This document shows positions 20,084 through 28,940 of a DNA stretch of 64,000 bases, piece by piece. Position 1 is the first letter of the stretch. Each line of letters opens with the position of its first letter. A model generated the notes under the pieces. The model had not been told where the DNA came from, did not search any database, and saw only the letters and a program-made list of their open reading frames with translations. Position numbers and translations under genes: made by a program. This stretch comes from Acinetobacter sp. C26M (GTDB lineage Bacteria > Pseudomonadota > Gammaproteobacteria > Pseudomonadales > Moraxellaceae): positions 1,240,001 through 1,304,000 of the forward strand of contig NZ_CP098478.1 of NCBI RefSeq assembly GCF_023702675.1, given 5' to 3'.

Positions 20084-20384
20084 TTTGGGCAGCAAAATAC
20101 GGCTAATCGCTATATTTTTTGGTAAATAATGATTGAGTGAATGTTTGATCTGGATGATGTGATCTATCGCTCATATTGGGATTTATATGGTGATGCACTA
20201 AATTGGTGTGAAATTGTTTTTTTGCACCAAAAGGTAATGGTCTTGGTACATATCGTTAGATCATTAAGTTTCTATATACGCAGATGATGGATTAAGGATA
20301 ACAAGACTGGCGAATTGTTATTTTTAGTGTATCTTTATTAAGCGATATATTTTTAAAAACATATCGAATTTTGAGGAAAAAACA
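20084..20384. promoter_or_regulatory. modABC upstream region with NtrC-like dyads
   Basis: A 301-bp gene-free stretch. TGCACTAAATTGGTGTG (20194-20210) matches the NtrC enhancer pattern TGCACC-N5-GGTGCA at 10 of 12 positions. A weaker TGCACC-N4-GGTAAT lies at 20223-20238, about 28 bp away centre to centre. Just before modA, CGATAT (20343-20348) and ATATCG (20361-20366) form an inverted repeat with a 12-bp gap, a possible ModE-type operator. No convincing sigma-54 core was found between these sites and modA. Confidence 0.4.
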
Positions 20385-21155
20385 ATGCCAACAATGATGA
20401 AAAAAACATATCTATGTGTTGTCGCTTTTGGGGCGAGTTTATTGATGCAGACCCATGCCGTAGCCGCGGATGCGATTACGGTTTACGCAGCGGCAAGTTT
20501 AACCAATGCAGTCAATGAACTCGATGTGATCTATGAGCAAAAGAATAAAACTGAGGTCAAAACTTCTTATGCGGGTTCTTCAACCTTAGCCAAGCAAATT
20601 GAAGCGGGTGCACCTGCTGATGTGTTTATGTCAGCTGATGTACAATGGATGGATTATTTACAGAATAAACAGCTGGTTGCATCAACTGATCGCATCAATT
20701 TATTGGGTAATAGATTGGTTGTGATTACACCTAAAGATCGCCCGATTAAATTAAAAATGGATAAAAGTTTTGATCCAACTCAAGTGATACAAGGCAAGCT
20801 TTGTACAGGAGATACTAAAAGTGTGCCTGTCGGCAAATATGCTAAGCAGGCATTGACCTCACTCGGTTGGTGGAACAAAGTTGAATCACGACTGGTTGAA
20901 ACGGAAGATGTACGTGCTGCCTTAAACTTTGTAGCGCGTGGTGAATGTCAGGTGGGGATTGTGTATGCGACCGATGCGGCAATCAGTAAAGACGTCGTGG
21001 TGGCAGGTGTTTTCCCAGAAAATACGCATCCACCAATTATTTATCCCGTGGGTTTAACCAAGAAGAATGCGGAATCGGTCAAATTCTATAAATTTCTACA
21101 AAGCGGACAGGCAAAAAACGTATTTAAAAAATATGGTTTTAGTGTGTTGCAGTAA
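20385..21155 (+). CDS. modA: Molybdate ABC transporter, periplasmic binding protein
   Basis: A 256-residue ModA. The signal peptide cleaves near AVAAD, followed by ITVYAAASLTNAVNEL, the family's anion-binding start (A-A-A-S-L). ADVFMSADVQWMD lies near residue 82 and RGECQVGIVYATDA near residue 185. It captures molybdate for molybdenum-cofactor enzymes. GAGGA 7 bp before ATG 20385 supports this start over the in-frame ATGs at 20394 and 20397. It is the first gene of modABC. Confidence 0.95.
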   Translation: MPTMMKKTYLCVVAFGASLLMQTHAVAADAITVYAAASLTNAVNELDVIYEQKNKTEVKTSYAGSSTLAKQIEAGAPADVFMSADVQWMDYLQNKQLVASTDRINLLGNRLVVITPKDRPIKLKMDKSFDPTQVIQGKLCTGDTKSVPVGKYAKQALTSLGWWNKVESRLVETEDVRAALNFVARGECQVGIVYATDAAISKDVVVAGVFPENTHPPIIYPVGLTKKNAESVKFYKFLQSGQAKNVFKKYGFSVLQ

Positions 21156-21159
21156 TTGA

Positions 21160-21855
21160 ATGATGATCCTAAGCCCAGAAGAAATTGAAGTTCTTAAGCT
21201 GTCATGCAAAGTGGCAGCAGCGTGTCTGGTGTTTAGCCTCATCCCTGCGACCTTGGTGGCTTGGGTTTTGGCTAGAAAAGAGTTTTGGGGAAAATCCCTA
21301 TTCGAAACTTTGGTGTTTTTACCTTTGGTTTTACCACCTGTAGTGCCTGGCTACTTATTGCTGCAATTGTTTGGTAATCGAGGCTTGTTGGGGCAGTATC
21401 TTGCGCCACTCGGTTTAGAGTTTGCATTTAACTGGAAGGGCGCGGTCTTGGCATCTGCAGTAATGGGCTTTCCTTTATTGGTGCAATCAATCCGACTGGC
21501 GATTGAACTGGTCGATCAACGCTTGGAGCTTGCTGCAAAAACCTTAGGTGCATCTTCCTTTGGGGCGTTTATGCAGGTGACATTACCGCTCGCGAGCAGT
21601 GGTATTTTAGTTGGTGCTATATTATGTTTTTGCCGAAGTTTAGGTGAATTTGGTGCAACCATTACCTTTGTTGGCAATATTGCTGGCGAAACCCGCACTT
21701 TACCGTTAGCAATGTATAGTTTGATGCAACAACCCGATACGGAAGCTGCGGTATGGCGGTTGATTATCCTGTCTCTATCGGTAGCGTTCTTTGCCTTATG
21801 GTTTGCGCAGTGGTTCAATCGGTATCAGAAAAATAAGCGTGGGTATACAACATGA
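21160..21855 (+). CDS. modB: Molybdate ABC transporter permease
   Basis: A 231-residue permease with five to six hydrophobic helices and the EAA-type loop ELAAKTLGASSFGAFMQVTLPLA near residues 124-146, which contacts ModC. LGEFGATITFVGN near residue 165 is a hallmark of ModB. It lies 4 bp after modA and overlaps modC by 4 bp (ATGA). Confidence 0.95.
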   Translation: MMILSPEEIEVLKLSCKVAAACLVFSLIPATLVAWVLARKEFWGKSLFETLVFLPLVLPPVVPGYLLLQLFGNRGLLGQYLAPLGLEFAFNWKGAVLASAVMGFPLLVQSIRLAIELVDQRLELAAKTLGASSFGAFMQVTLPLASSGILVGAILCFCRSLGEFGATITFVGNIAGETRTLPLAMYSLMQQPDTEAAVWRLIILSLSVAFFALWFAQWFNRYQKNKRGYTT

Positions 21856-22469
21856 TTGATTGTCATATTCAGTTGCAACAAGGGCAATTCTGTCTGAATC
21901 AACGCTTTCAGTCTGATCAGTCGGTGATTGGTTTATTTGGGGCTTCGGGTTCGGGGAAAACCACCATATTACACAGCATTGCAGGGTTAATCCGACCTCA
22001 ATCGGGTTGGATTAAAATCGAAGATCAGACATGGTTTGATCAGAACCAAAAAATTAACCTGAGTACGCAACAGCGCCGTGTCGGTTTGGTCTTTCAGGAT
22101 GCGCAATTGTTCCCACATAAAAACGTCAAACAGAATTTACTGTTTGGTTTTAAGCATATTGCACCACAACAACGTCAGTTCGAAGTGGACTATATTGTTG
22201 AGTTACTCAAATTGGAGCATTTGCTGGAACGTATGCCAATTAAGCTGTCTGGAGGAGAAAAACAGCGAGTGGCTTTGGGACGAGCCTTACTGTACTCGCC
22301 ACGATTGCTGCTTTTAGATGAGCCACTGTCTGCACTGGATACAGCACATAAAGCGGAGATCATTCCTTTTTTTCAACGCGTTAAACAGGAAATCAAGATT
22401 CCAATGTTGTATGTCAGTCATGATCATTCCGAGCTAGACCAACTGAGCGACACCATTTGGTATTTATAG
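21852..22469 (+). CDS. modC: Molybdate ABC transporter ATPase, short form
   Basis: A 205-residue ABC ATPase with Walker A GASGSGKTT near residue 31, signature LSGGEKQR near 130, Walker B LLLLDEPLSALD near 150 and the H-loop YVSHDH near 181. Typical ModC proteins are about 350 residues with a C-terminal TOBE/MOP molybdate-binding domain. This one ends right after the H-loop, so it lacks that regulatory domain. The stop overlaps the convergent rcnR-like gene by 6 bp, and no leftover TOBE coding is visible downstream. Confidence 0.92.
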   Translation: MIDCHIQLQQGQFCLNQRFQSDQSVIGLFGASGSGKTTILHSIAGLIRPQSGWIKIEDQTWFDQNQKINLSTQQRRVGLVFQDAQLFPHKNVKQNLLFGFKHIAPQQRQFEVDYIVELLKLEHLLERMPIKLSGGEKQRVALGRALLYSPRLLLLDEPLSALDTAHKAEIIPFFQRVKQEIKIPMLYVSHDHSELDQLSDTIWYL

Positions 22470-22730
22470 ATAGCGTTGTAATAAGGTGAAAAACTTTTCG
22501 ACTTCTTCCTCATCCACATGATCAGCACCTTTTAATACATGTTCTTTTAAATGTTGTTCAATCAATTGGTTCATTAAACCATTCACCGCACCTTTGACTG
22601 CTGCAACCTGTTGTAGAACGTCTATGCAAGAACTTTCAGGATTTGTGAGTGATTTCTCGACTGCTGCGAACTGTCCTTGAATCCGCTTAAGGCGATTTAA
22701 AATTTTCTTATCTTGATGGAGGTGAGACAT
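22464..22730 (-). CDS. RcnR/DmeR-type metal-sensing repressor (CsoR/FrmR family)
   Basis: An 88-residue all-helical regulator. His3, Cys35, His60 and His64 fall exactly at the positions that bind Ni/Co in RcnR, rather than the Cys-His-Cys of CsoR. That makes it a likely nickel/cobalt sensor. It is divergent from the cation efflux gene, and the TACT-G-tract-AGTA operator lies between the two starts. It overlaps the modC stop by 6 bp tail to tail. Confidence 0.85.
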   Translation of the reverse strand: MSHLHQDKKILNRLKRIQGQFAAVEKSLTNPESSCIDVLQQVAAVKGAVNGLMNQLIEQHLKEHVLKGADHVDEEEVEKFFTLLQRYL

Positions 22731-22753
22731 ACTTTTTTTCCTAAAAAAATATA

Positions 22754-22767
22754 TACTAGGGGGAGTA
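22754..22767. promoter_or_regulatory. RcnR/DmeR-type operator
   Basis: TACT-AGGGGG-AGTA, flanked by ATA/TAT so that the palindrome extends to 22751-22770. This is the TACT-G-tract-AGTA pattern recognised by RcnR and FrmR-type repressors. It lies 20 bp before the efflux gene start and 24 bp before the repressor start, where one site could control both. Confidence 0.75.
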
Positions 22768-22786
22768 TATTGGAAGACTAAAATAA

Positions 22787-23734
22787 ATGCAGCATAGTAA
22801 CCTAGAACGACGTCATTCTCACCAGTTTGATAAAGGAAATCCCTTGGCTCAAAAAAGAATTTTAATAGCCACCATTTTGACCGCTGTGATGATGGTGTTA
22901 GAAATTCTAGGCGGCTGGGTTTTTAATTCAATGGCTTTACTTGCCGATGGCTGGCACATGAGTTCGCATATGCTGGCCTTGGGACTGGCTTATTTTGCCT
23001 ATCGTATGGCACGACATTATGCGCAGGATCAACGCTTCAGTTTCGGTACATGGAAAATTGAAATCTTGGCAGGGTATAGCAGTGCGATTTTGCTGATGGT
23101 AGTAGCACTGTTGATGGGGATTCAGTCACTTGAGCGTTTATTTAATCCTGTCACCATTCATTTTAATGAAGCGATTCCGATTGCGATTGTGGGTCTGATC
23201 GTCAATCTGATTTGTGCATGGCTGTTACATGATGAGGGACATGAGCATCATCACCATCATTCGCATAGTCACCCTCATGATGAAGTAGATCATCACGGCC
23301 ATGATCATCATCATGATTTAAACCAAAAAGCCGCATTCTTACATGTGGTTGCAGATACGGTAACGTCCGTTCTGGCGATTATCGCCTTATTTGCGGCCAA
23401 GTATTTTGGCTTGAATTTTTTGGATGCCTTGCTTGGAATTATCGGTGCATTACTGGTTGCAAAATGGTCTTGGGGACTGATGCAGGAAACTGGAAAAACT
23501 TTATTGGATGCCGAAATGGGACACCCTGTGGTCGAAGAAATACGTGAGGTGATTGCCCAGTTTTCACAGGTGGAAATTACTGATCTACACGTATGGAAGG
23601 TCGGGAAAGGCAAGTTCTCTTGTATTTTAGGATTGGAAACGACCATGATGGATCTAAATCCTGATCAGGTTAAAGCGGAATTGGCGATTCATCAGGAAAT
23701 TGTGCATGCCTCAGTCGAAATTCATCATATTTAA
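22787..23734 (+). CDS. Cation diffusion facilitator, DmeF-like Co/Ni (Zn) efflux
   Basis: A 315-residue CDF transporter with six membrane helices. HMSSHMLALG near residue 50 holds the first half of the metal site and HVVADTVTSVLA near residue 186 the second. A very His-rich cytoplasmic loop (about residues 148-178) separates helices IV and V. The C-terminal domain includes DLHVWKVGKGK. With the divergent RcnR-type sensor this resembles the dmeRF pair for cobalt and nickel resistance. The exact metal cannot be read from the sequence. Confidence 0.88.
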   Translation: MQHSNLERRHSHQFDKGNPLAQKRILIATILTAVMMVLEILGGWVFNSMALLADGWHMSSHMLALGLAYFAYRMARHYAQDQRFSFGTWKIEILAGYSSAILLMVVALLMGIQSLERLFNPVTIHFNEAIPIAIVGLIVNLICAWLLHDEGHEHHHHHSHSHPHDEVDHHGHDHHHDLNQKAAFLHVVADTVTSVLAIIALFAAKYFGLNFLDALLGIIGALLVAKWSWGLMQETGKTLLDAEMGHPVVEEIREVIAQFSQVEITDLHVWKVGKGKFSCILGLETTMMDLNPDQVKAELAIHQEIVHASVEIHHI

Positions 23735-23744
23735 GGTAGAACTT

Positions 23745-23773
23745 CATCGAGTGGCATTTTGAGCTACTCGATG
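23745..23773. terminator. Inverted repeat between convergent genes, possible terminator
   Basis: An 11-bp stem (CATCGAGTGGC with GCTACTCGATG, one G-U) around a 7-nt loop, placed between the convergent efflux and chromate genes. There is no T-run on either strand, so it is at best an atypical terminator. Confidence 0.4.
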
Positions 23774-23780
23774 CATTCAA

Positions 23781-25115
23781 TTACGCACCAATATATAAGA
23801 TCAAACCGCAAAAGGCCGATGCAAAAATCACATACAACACATTGAGTTGAAATTTGAATAAAGCAATCAGTGCTGCAACAGTAATAAAGGCTGCTTCATA
23901 ATTAAAGGCATGATCAAAGCCATTTGGCCAGAGCACATGATAGCTAAAGAATAAGGCCAGATTTAAAATCACCCCGACCACAGCGGCAGTAATCGCAGTG
24001 AGTGGTGCAGTAAATTTCAGTTCATTGTGTGTAGATTCAATAATTGGCGCACCAGCCAGAATAAATACAAAGGAGAATAAGAAGGTAAACCAAGTGACAA
24101 TCACTGCACCCAGTGCACCTGCTAAAAAGAGCTGTTCAGAACCCAGCACAGCATGGTTGTACGCCCCCAAGAAACCAACGAATGCCACCACCATGATCAG
24201 CGGCCCTGGGGTACTTTCCCCCAATGCGAGACCATCAATCATTTGGGTTGGACTCAACCATGCATAATGATTGACTGCACCTTGATACACATAAGGTAAA
24301 ACTGCATAAGCACCGCCAAAGGTTAGCAATGCCGCTTTGGTAAAAAACCACGCCATTTGGGTATAAGCATGCTGCCAACCTAAGCCTAAGGTCAAAACCA
24401 GCATGGGAATAAACCAGAGCAATGCAGCAATAATCAGAATTTTGGCGAGATTGGCCCAGCGGAAAACTGCATGGGCAGGCGTCGGTGTATCATCATTAAT
24501 CAGGGCTATCCCATAATTTTTCTGGCTATTTGGATGGGAAGCCTGAGCCGTAAATAAATCGGGCTTTTTCTTACTCAGCACATAGCCTGAGATGGCAGCA
24601 GCGAATACGATCAAGGGAAAAGGGACATTAAACACGAAGATGGCAATAAATGCGGCAGCGGCAATCCCCCACAAAAACGGATTCTTGAGTGAGCGACTGC
24701 CAATTCGATACGTCGCATGAAAGACAATCGCCGTGACCGCAGGTTTAATACCATAAAACAACCCTGCAATAATCGGTACATCACCAAACTGCACATAAAT
24801 CCATGACAGGGCAATCAGAATAAATAATGAGGGGAGAATAAACAGAATGCCTGCTACAAGCCCACCCGTAGTTCGATGCATCAACCAACCAATATAGGTG
24901 GCGAGCTGTTGTGCCTCAGGACCAGGGAGTAACATGCAATAATTTAGCGCATGTAAAAATCTTTTTTCAGATATCCAACGTTTATTTTCTACCAGTTCCT
25001 GATGCATTACTGCAATTTGTCCAGCTGGGCCACCAAAGCTAATAAACCCCAATTTAAGCCAGAACAAAAAGGCTTGCCAGAAAGGGATTGCTGGTGCTGT
25101 ATCCGCTGATTGCAT
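23781..25115 (-). CDS. chrA: Chromate transporter, ChrA/CHR family
   Basis: About 444 residues with two homologous halves, each opening with the CHR motif: F-x-x-F-L-K-x-G-F-I-S-F-G-G-P-A-G near residue 15 and FFTKAALLTFGGAYAVLPY near residue 270. LLPGPEAQQLATYIG and LALGESTPGPLIMV are further family motifs. It is a long-chain, two-domain CHR protein that exports chromate. A reading from TTG 25127 is possible, but ATG 25115 follows GGAA at better spacing. It lies downstream of a LysR gene on the same strand. Confidence 0.93.
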   Translation of the reverse strand: MQSADTAPAIPFWQAFLFWLKLGFISFGGPAGQIAVMHQELVENKRWISEKRFLHALNYCMLLPGPEAQQLATYIGWLMHRTTGGLVAGILFILPSLFILIALSWIYVQFGDVPIIAGLFYGIKPAVTAIVFHATYRIGSRSLKNPFLWGIAAAAFIAIFVFNVPFPLIVFAAAISGYVLSKKKPDLFTAQASHPNSQKNYGIALINDDTPTPAHAVFRWANLAKILIIAALLWFIPMLVLTLGLGWQHAYTQMAWFFTKAALLTFGGAYAVLPYVYQGAVNHYAWLSPTQMIDGLALGESTPGPLIMVVAFVGFLGAYNHAVLGSEQLFLAGALGAVIVTWFTFLFSFVFILAGAPIIESTHNELKFTAPLTAITAAVVGVILNLALFFSYHVLWPNGFDHAFNYEAAFITVAALIALFKFQLNVLYVIFASAFCGLILYIGA

Positions 25116-25232
25116 GATGCATTCCAAAGTGTTTTATTTTTATCGTTGTATGATAAAGAAAAGTGAGGATAGAGTTTATAAATTTTAGTGAGCTAATAAT
25201 TCAGAATAATGAAATTATTGAATTTAGATGGG

Positions 25233-26189
25233 TCACTCATTATTTTTTATTGGCACGTTCTGTTGAACTAAAACGGGTTCAGCGGCTAATTTTTCCGCCA
25301 GATATTGAATAAAGACACTGAGTTTAGGTGGGACATGACGAGTTGGGGGATAAAGCAGCCATGCACCACCACTGTAATGAGTTTTAAAATGCCAATCGGG
25401 TAAGACCTGTACCAAAGACCCCTGTTCTAAGGCATGGCGTGCCACGAAGTAGGGCAAACTGGCAATGCCTAAGTGTTGTAAAGCGGCACTCAGGCGCACG
25501 CCAGTATGATTCGCTGCATAACGACCACGGACTGCCACCGTAATGGATTTCTGTTCTTGCTGGAACTTCCACTTCGAATCACTGGCTTGTTCACCCAAAT
25601 AAATACATTGATGCTGCTTTAAATCATGTGGATGTTGTGGTGTGCCATGTTTTTGTAAATATTCAGGTGTAGCACAAATTAAATGATCAATCTCAATCAG
25701 TTTTCGTCCCATTAAACCGCCCGGTGGTTGTTCGGTTATACGAATGGCCAGATCTACACCATCATCAATCAAGTCAATGTAACGGTCTTCCAACAGCAGT
25801 TGGATATCAATTTTAGGATACAAGGCTAAAAACTCAGGCAAATGTGGATGCAGCATAAAATGCCCAACTGCCTTGGGCACACTAATTCGGATAATGCCTT
25901 GTGGTTCAATATGAAACTGTCCTGAGCTTTCCATTACCGCTTGTGCGGCATTGACCATGTCGACACAGCGTTCATAGACCTGTTGACCGCTTTCACTTAA
26001 GCGCAGTTTACGTGTGGTGCGATGCAATAAGCGTGTACCTAAAGCTCGTTCTAAACGGGCAATGGCGCGGCTCACTGCAGAAGGGGTTGAACCGAGCTGT
26101 CGTGCCGTTTCAGAAAAGCTTTCAGTTTCGACAACTTTGACAAAAGTCGCCATTTCATTTAACAGAACTAGACTTTGATTTGTGCTCAT
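25233..26189 (-). CDS. LysR-family transcriptional regulator
   Basis: A 318-residue regulator. The N-terminal helix-turn-helix spans about residues 10-70 (ETESFSETARQLGSTPSAVSRAIARLE) and an effector-binding domain follows (ICATPEYLQKHG, then LPYFVARHAL). It is divergent from the LysE exporter with a 74-bp gap, the usual sign that it controls that gene. chrA lies 117 bp downstream on the same strand and may be co-transcribed. The ligand is unknown. Confidence 0.9.
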   Translation of the reverse strand: MSTNQSLVLLNEMATFVKVVETESFSETARQLGSTPSAVSRAIARLERALGTRLLHRTTRKLRLSESGQQVYERCVDMVNAAQAVMESSGQFHIEPQGIIRISVPKAVGHFMLHPHLPEFLALYPKIDIQLLLEDRYIDLIDDGVDLAIRITEQPPGGLMGRKLIEIDHLICATPEYLQKHGTPQHPHDLKQHQCIYLGEQASDSKWKFQQEQKSITVAVRGRYAANHTGVRLSAALQHLGIASLPYFVARHALEQGSLVQVLPDWHFKTHYSGGAWLLYPPTRHVPPKLSVFIQYLAEKLAAEPVLVQQNVPIKNNE

Positions 26190-26281
26190 GAAGCAAAAGT
26201 TATTTGGATTTTGATTGGATTATCGCGCTTTAAAAATCGCAATACAATCTTTTTCCTATAGTCATGATGGAGATAAATCAA

Positions 26282-26923
26282 ATGTGGCAGTTGTATGGGC
26301 ATGAATTTCTGGCCTTGGCATTGATCCATTTTATGGCAGTTGTTTTACCGGGACCTGATTTTATTATTACAGTACGGCAGAGTGTTCGATATGGCTATTT
26401 AATTGGCTGTATCACTGCAATCGGCATTGGTGTCGGCATTTCAGTGCATGTGTTTTATACCTTAGTGGGTGTTGGGGTGTTGATCCAGCAAAGTGTCTGG
26501 TTAATGTCGGTATTACGTATAGCTGGGGCGGCTTATTTGATTTACTTAGGCTGGCAATGTTTACGCAGCCAACCGAATGCCAATCTGGACATTTTGGCTG
26601 GTGAGGCGATGGGCAAACCGAGCTATATCCAAGCCTTTAATATGGGCTTTTTAACCAACGCACTGAACCCCAAAGCGACCGTTTTCTTTCTGGCGATTTT
26701 TACCACCATTGTGAATCCTGCAACACCGATAAAGGTTCAAATTGGTTATGGCATTTGGATGTGTTTAGTCAATGCTGTGTGGTTTATTCTGGTTAGTATC
26801 ATGTTTGCTCAACCTGTTGTACGAAAACGCTTTTTGGAGTTCGGGGTGTATTTTGAACGGGTAATGGGGGTTATTTTGGGTGTAGTTGCAATACGATTGA
26901 TTTGGAGTGTTGCCTTTACCTGA
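26282..26923 (+). CDS. LysE/RhtB-family amino-acid exporter
   Basis: About 213 residues with six hydrophobic helices and the family motif VLPGPDFIITVRQSVRYG near residue 20, plus GFLTNALNPKATVFFLAIF near residue 125. ATG 26264 is in frame, but GGAGA (26269-26273) is placed 8 bp before ATG 26282, which is preferred. It probably exports an amino acid under control of the divergent LysR regulator. The substrate is not readable. Confidence 0.88.
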   Translation: MWQLYGHEFLALALIHFMAVVLPGPDFIITVRQSVRYGYLIGCITAIGIGVGISVHVFYTLVGVGVLIQQSVWLMSVLRIAGAAYLIYLGWQCLRSQPNANLDILAGEAMGKPSYIQAFNMGFLTNALNPKATVFFLAIFTTIVNPATPIKVQIGYGIWMCLVNAVWFILVSIMFAQPVVRKRFLEFGVYFERVMGVILGVVAIRLIWSVAFT

Positions 26924-26927
26924 ATAT

Positions 26928-26960
26928 AAAAAAGACTGCGCTGAGGCAGTCTTTTTTATT
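26928..26960. terminator. Bidirectional terminator
   Basis: A 12-bp stem pairs AAAAAAGACTGC (26928-26939) with GCAGTCTTTTTT (26946-26957) around a 6-nt loop. It lies between the convergent LysE and cysteine desulfurase genes and can serve both strands. Confidence 0.85.
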
Positions 26961-26969
26961 GGAGAGGGT

Positions 26970-28940
26970 TTAGGCACTCCGTTTGTTTCTGGTCAGTTGA
27001 TGCAATACCGACACCAGCAAATCAATTTCTTCTGTGGTGTTATAAAACGCCAAAGAAGGACGCACAGTCTGTTCTACACCAAAACGACGCAGAATTGGTT
27101 GAGCGCAATGATGCCCTGAACGAACTGCAATTCCATGTTGATTGAGTGCTTTACCTACTTGCTCAGTCGAATAACCTTCAAGGGTAAAGGACATGACACT
27201 GGCTTTATTTCTCGCTGTGCCAATTGGTCTTAAACCTGTGACGCTGCTTAAGGCGTGCTGACCATATTCGAGTAAGTCATGTTCATAGCGGGCAATATTA
27301 TGAATGCCAAGGCGTTCCACATATTCCAGTGCAGCACCTAAACCCACGGCATCGGCAATATTACCCGTACCTGCTTCGAACTTATTTGGAGCTGGTTGGT
27401 AAACCACTTGTTCAAAGGTCACATCCTGAATCATATTGCCGCCACCTTCCCACACAGGCATAGTCTCTAGGATTTCAGGCTTGGCATAGACCGCGCCAAT
27501 ACCTGTAGGCCCAAAAACTTTATGCCCTGAGAATACAAAGAAGTCGGCATCAATTGCTTGGACATCGGTTGGCATATGTGAAACCGATTGAGCACCATCG
27601 ACCAAGACTCGCACACCTTTAGCATGCGCGATTTTGATTACCTCAGCGACAGGTGTTACCGTACCTAAGGCATTGGATACTTGGGTAATTGAGATCAGTT
27701 TGGTACGTTCATTAATCAGTTTTGGCAGTTCTTCCAAAATGATTTGACCCGTATCATCCACAGGAATGACACGGAATTTGGCGCCGACTTTTTTGCTCAG
27801 TTGGAACCATGGTACGATGTTGGCGTGATGCTCAAGATGAGACACGATGATCTCATCACCTTCACCAATATTCTGTTCACCCCACGTCTTGGCAATCAGG
27901 TTAATGCCTTCAGTGGTGCCACGAACAAAAATGATCTCTTTGGATGATTTTGCTCCAATAAAACGAGCCACCACATTACGCGCATGTTCATAGGCGTCGG
28001 TTGCACGTGCTGCCAGTTCATGTGCGGCACGATGAATATTGGAATTTTCGTGCTGATAAAAATAGGCAATACGATCAATCACGCTTTGCGGCTTCTGTGT
28101 GGTCGCTGCATTATCAAACCAGACCAGAGGCCGACCATTGACGCGCTCTTGCAAAATTGGAAAATCACGACGGATCGCTTGAATATCCAAAGGTTGAGCT
28201 GCATTAGCTACAAACTGCGGTTGTGAAGGTTGATAATTGCCATAACCCGCGTTGCTTTGTGGCAAATCTAAAAAGTAGAAACCAGTAGAGGCAGGACTTT
28301 TGGGTTGGGCTGAACTTGGCTGATCTTGCTGTAACAAGCTTTTTAGCGCATCGCCGTGTGGTAATTGAAATGATTGTGCAGTCGCAAAACTGGCAGCATC
28401 AAATTCAGAACTTGATGTACTGGGTGCTGCAAAATCATTTAAAAAATAAAATGGCGAAGCCTCACTTGCAGATGGACGAGAAGGTTCAACCAAAGGCACA
28501 TTCGGTGCGCTGTGAATCGGCTGTGGAAAATTTGGTTCAATGGGTGGGCGAGGTAAATTCGCCCCACCGACCACGGGCGCAGAGGCAATCGCACGACGTT
28601 CAGGATAATCGGGATAGTTGGGAATATGCTCAGGATATTCAGGATTCAAACTTTTTTCATAGGCAATATTGGGCGCACGTCCACTTAACGCTGCTAAAGG
28701 TTCGGCAGGCTGGGGTTGATGTGGTGGTGTACCGACATTGGGCAAGTCCAAATTCAAGCCAGAAGGGTGGCCACTGCCTGAGCTTGGCAGTGCAGCAAAA
28801 AATTCAGAGGCGAGTCTTGAAAGTGTTGCTTCATCAGGGAAGTTGGACGGTGGGCTAACACCGACCACTTCAGAACCCGTTGGACTACCTTGCCCAGTAC
28901 CTGTAGAAGATAGGTTACTTGTAGTTAACTGGGTAGTCAT
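26970..28940 (-). CDS. Family 2A encapsulin cargo: cysteine desulfurase (SufS-like)
   Basis: About 656 residues. Residues 1-250 are Pro/Ser/Ala/Gln-rich and probably disordered. They carry a hydrophobic helix-like motif (ATLSRLASEFFAALP, about 38-52) and two similar aromatic motifs, FYFLND at 164 and FYFLDL at 221, likely shell-docking sites. Residues 251-656 are a complete SufS-type desulfurase: FDNAATTQKP, PLP-Lys loop SGHKVFGPTG and catalytic Cys loop SGHHCAQP. It takes sulfur from cysteine inside the shell. A longer frame opens at 28982, but ATG 28940 follows GGAGG and overlaps the shell gene by 26 bp, suggesting coupled translation. Confidence 0.93.
   Translation of the reverse strand: MTTQLTTSNLSSTGTGQGSPTGSEVVGVSPPSNFPDEATLSRLASEFFAALPSSGSGHPSGLNLDLPNVGTPPHQPQPAEPLAALSGRAPNIAYEKSLNPEYPEHIPNYPDYPERRAIASAPVVGGANLPRPPIEPNFPQPIHSAPNVPLVEPSRPSASEASPFYFLNDFAAPSTSSSEFDAASFATAQSFQLPHGDALKSLLQQDQPSSAQPKSPASTGFYFLDLPQSNAGYGNYQPSQPQFVANAAQPLDIQAIRRDFPILQERVNGRPLVWFDNAATTQKPQSVIDRIAYFYQHENSNIHRAAHELAARATDAYEHARNVVARFIGAKSSKEIIFVRGTTEGINLIAKTWGEQNIGEGDEIIVSHLEHHANIVPWFQLSKKVGAKFRVIPVDDTGQIILEELPKLINERTKLISITQVSNALGTVTPVAEVIKIAHAKGVRVLVDGAQSVSHMPTDVQAIDADFFVFSGHKVFGPTGIGAVYAKPEILETMPVWEGGGNMIQDVTFEQVVYQPAPNKFEAGTGNIADAVGLGAALEYVERLGIHNIARYEHDLLEYGQHALSSVTGLRPIGTARNKASVMSFTLEGYSTEQVGKALNQHGIAVRSGHHCAQPILRRFGVEQTVRPSLAFYNTTEEIDLLVSVLHQLTRNKRSA

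Noticed and set aside
20301..20322. Possible sigma-54 core (CTGGCGAATTGTT) before modA
   Set aside because: The -24 GG is present but the -12 GC is missing, so it does not fit.
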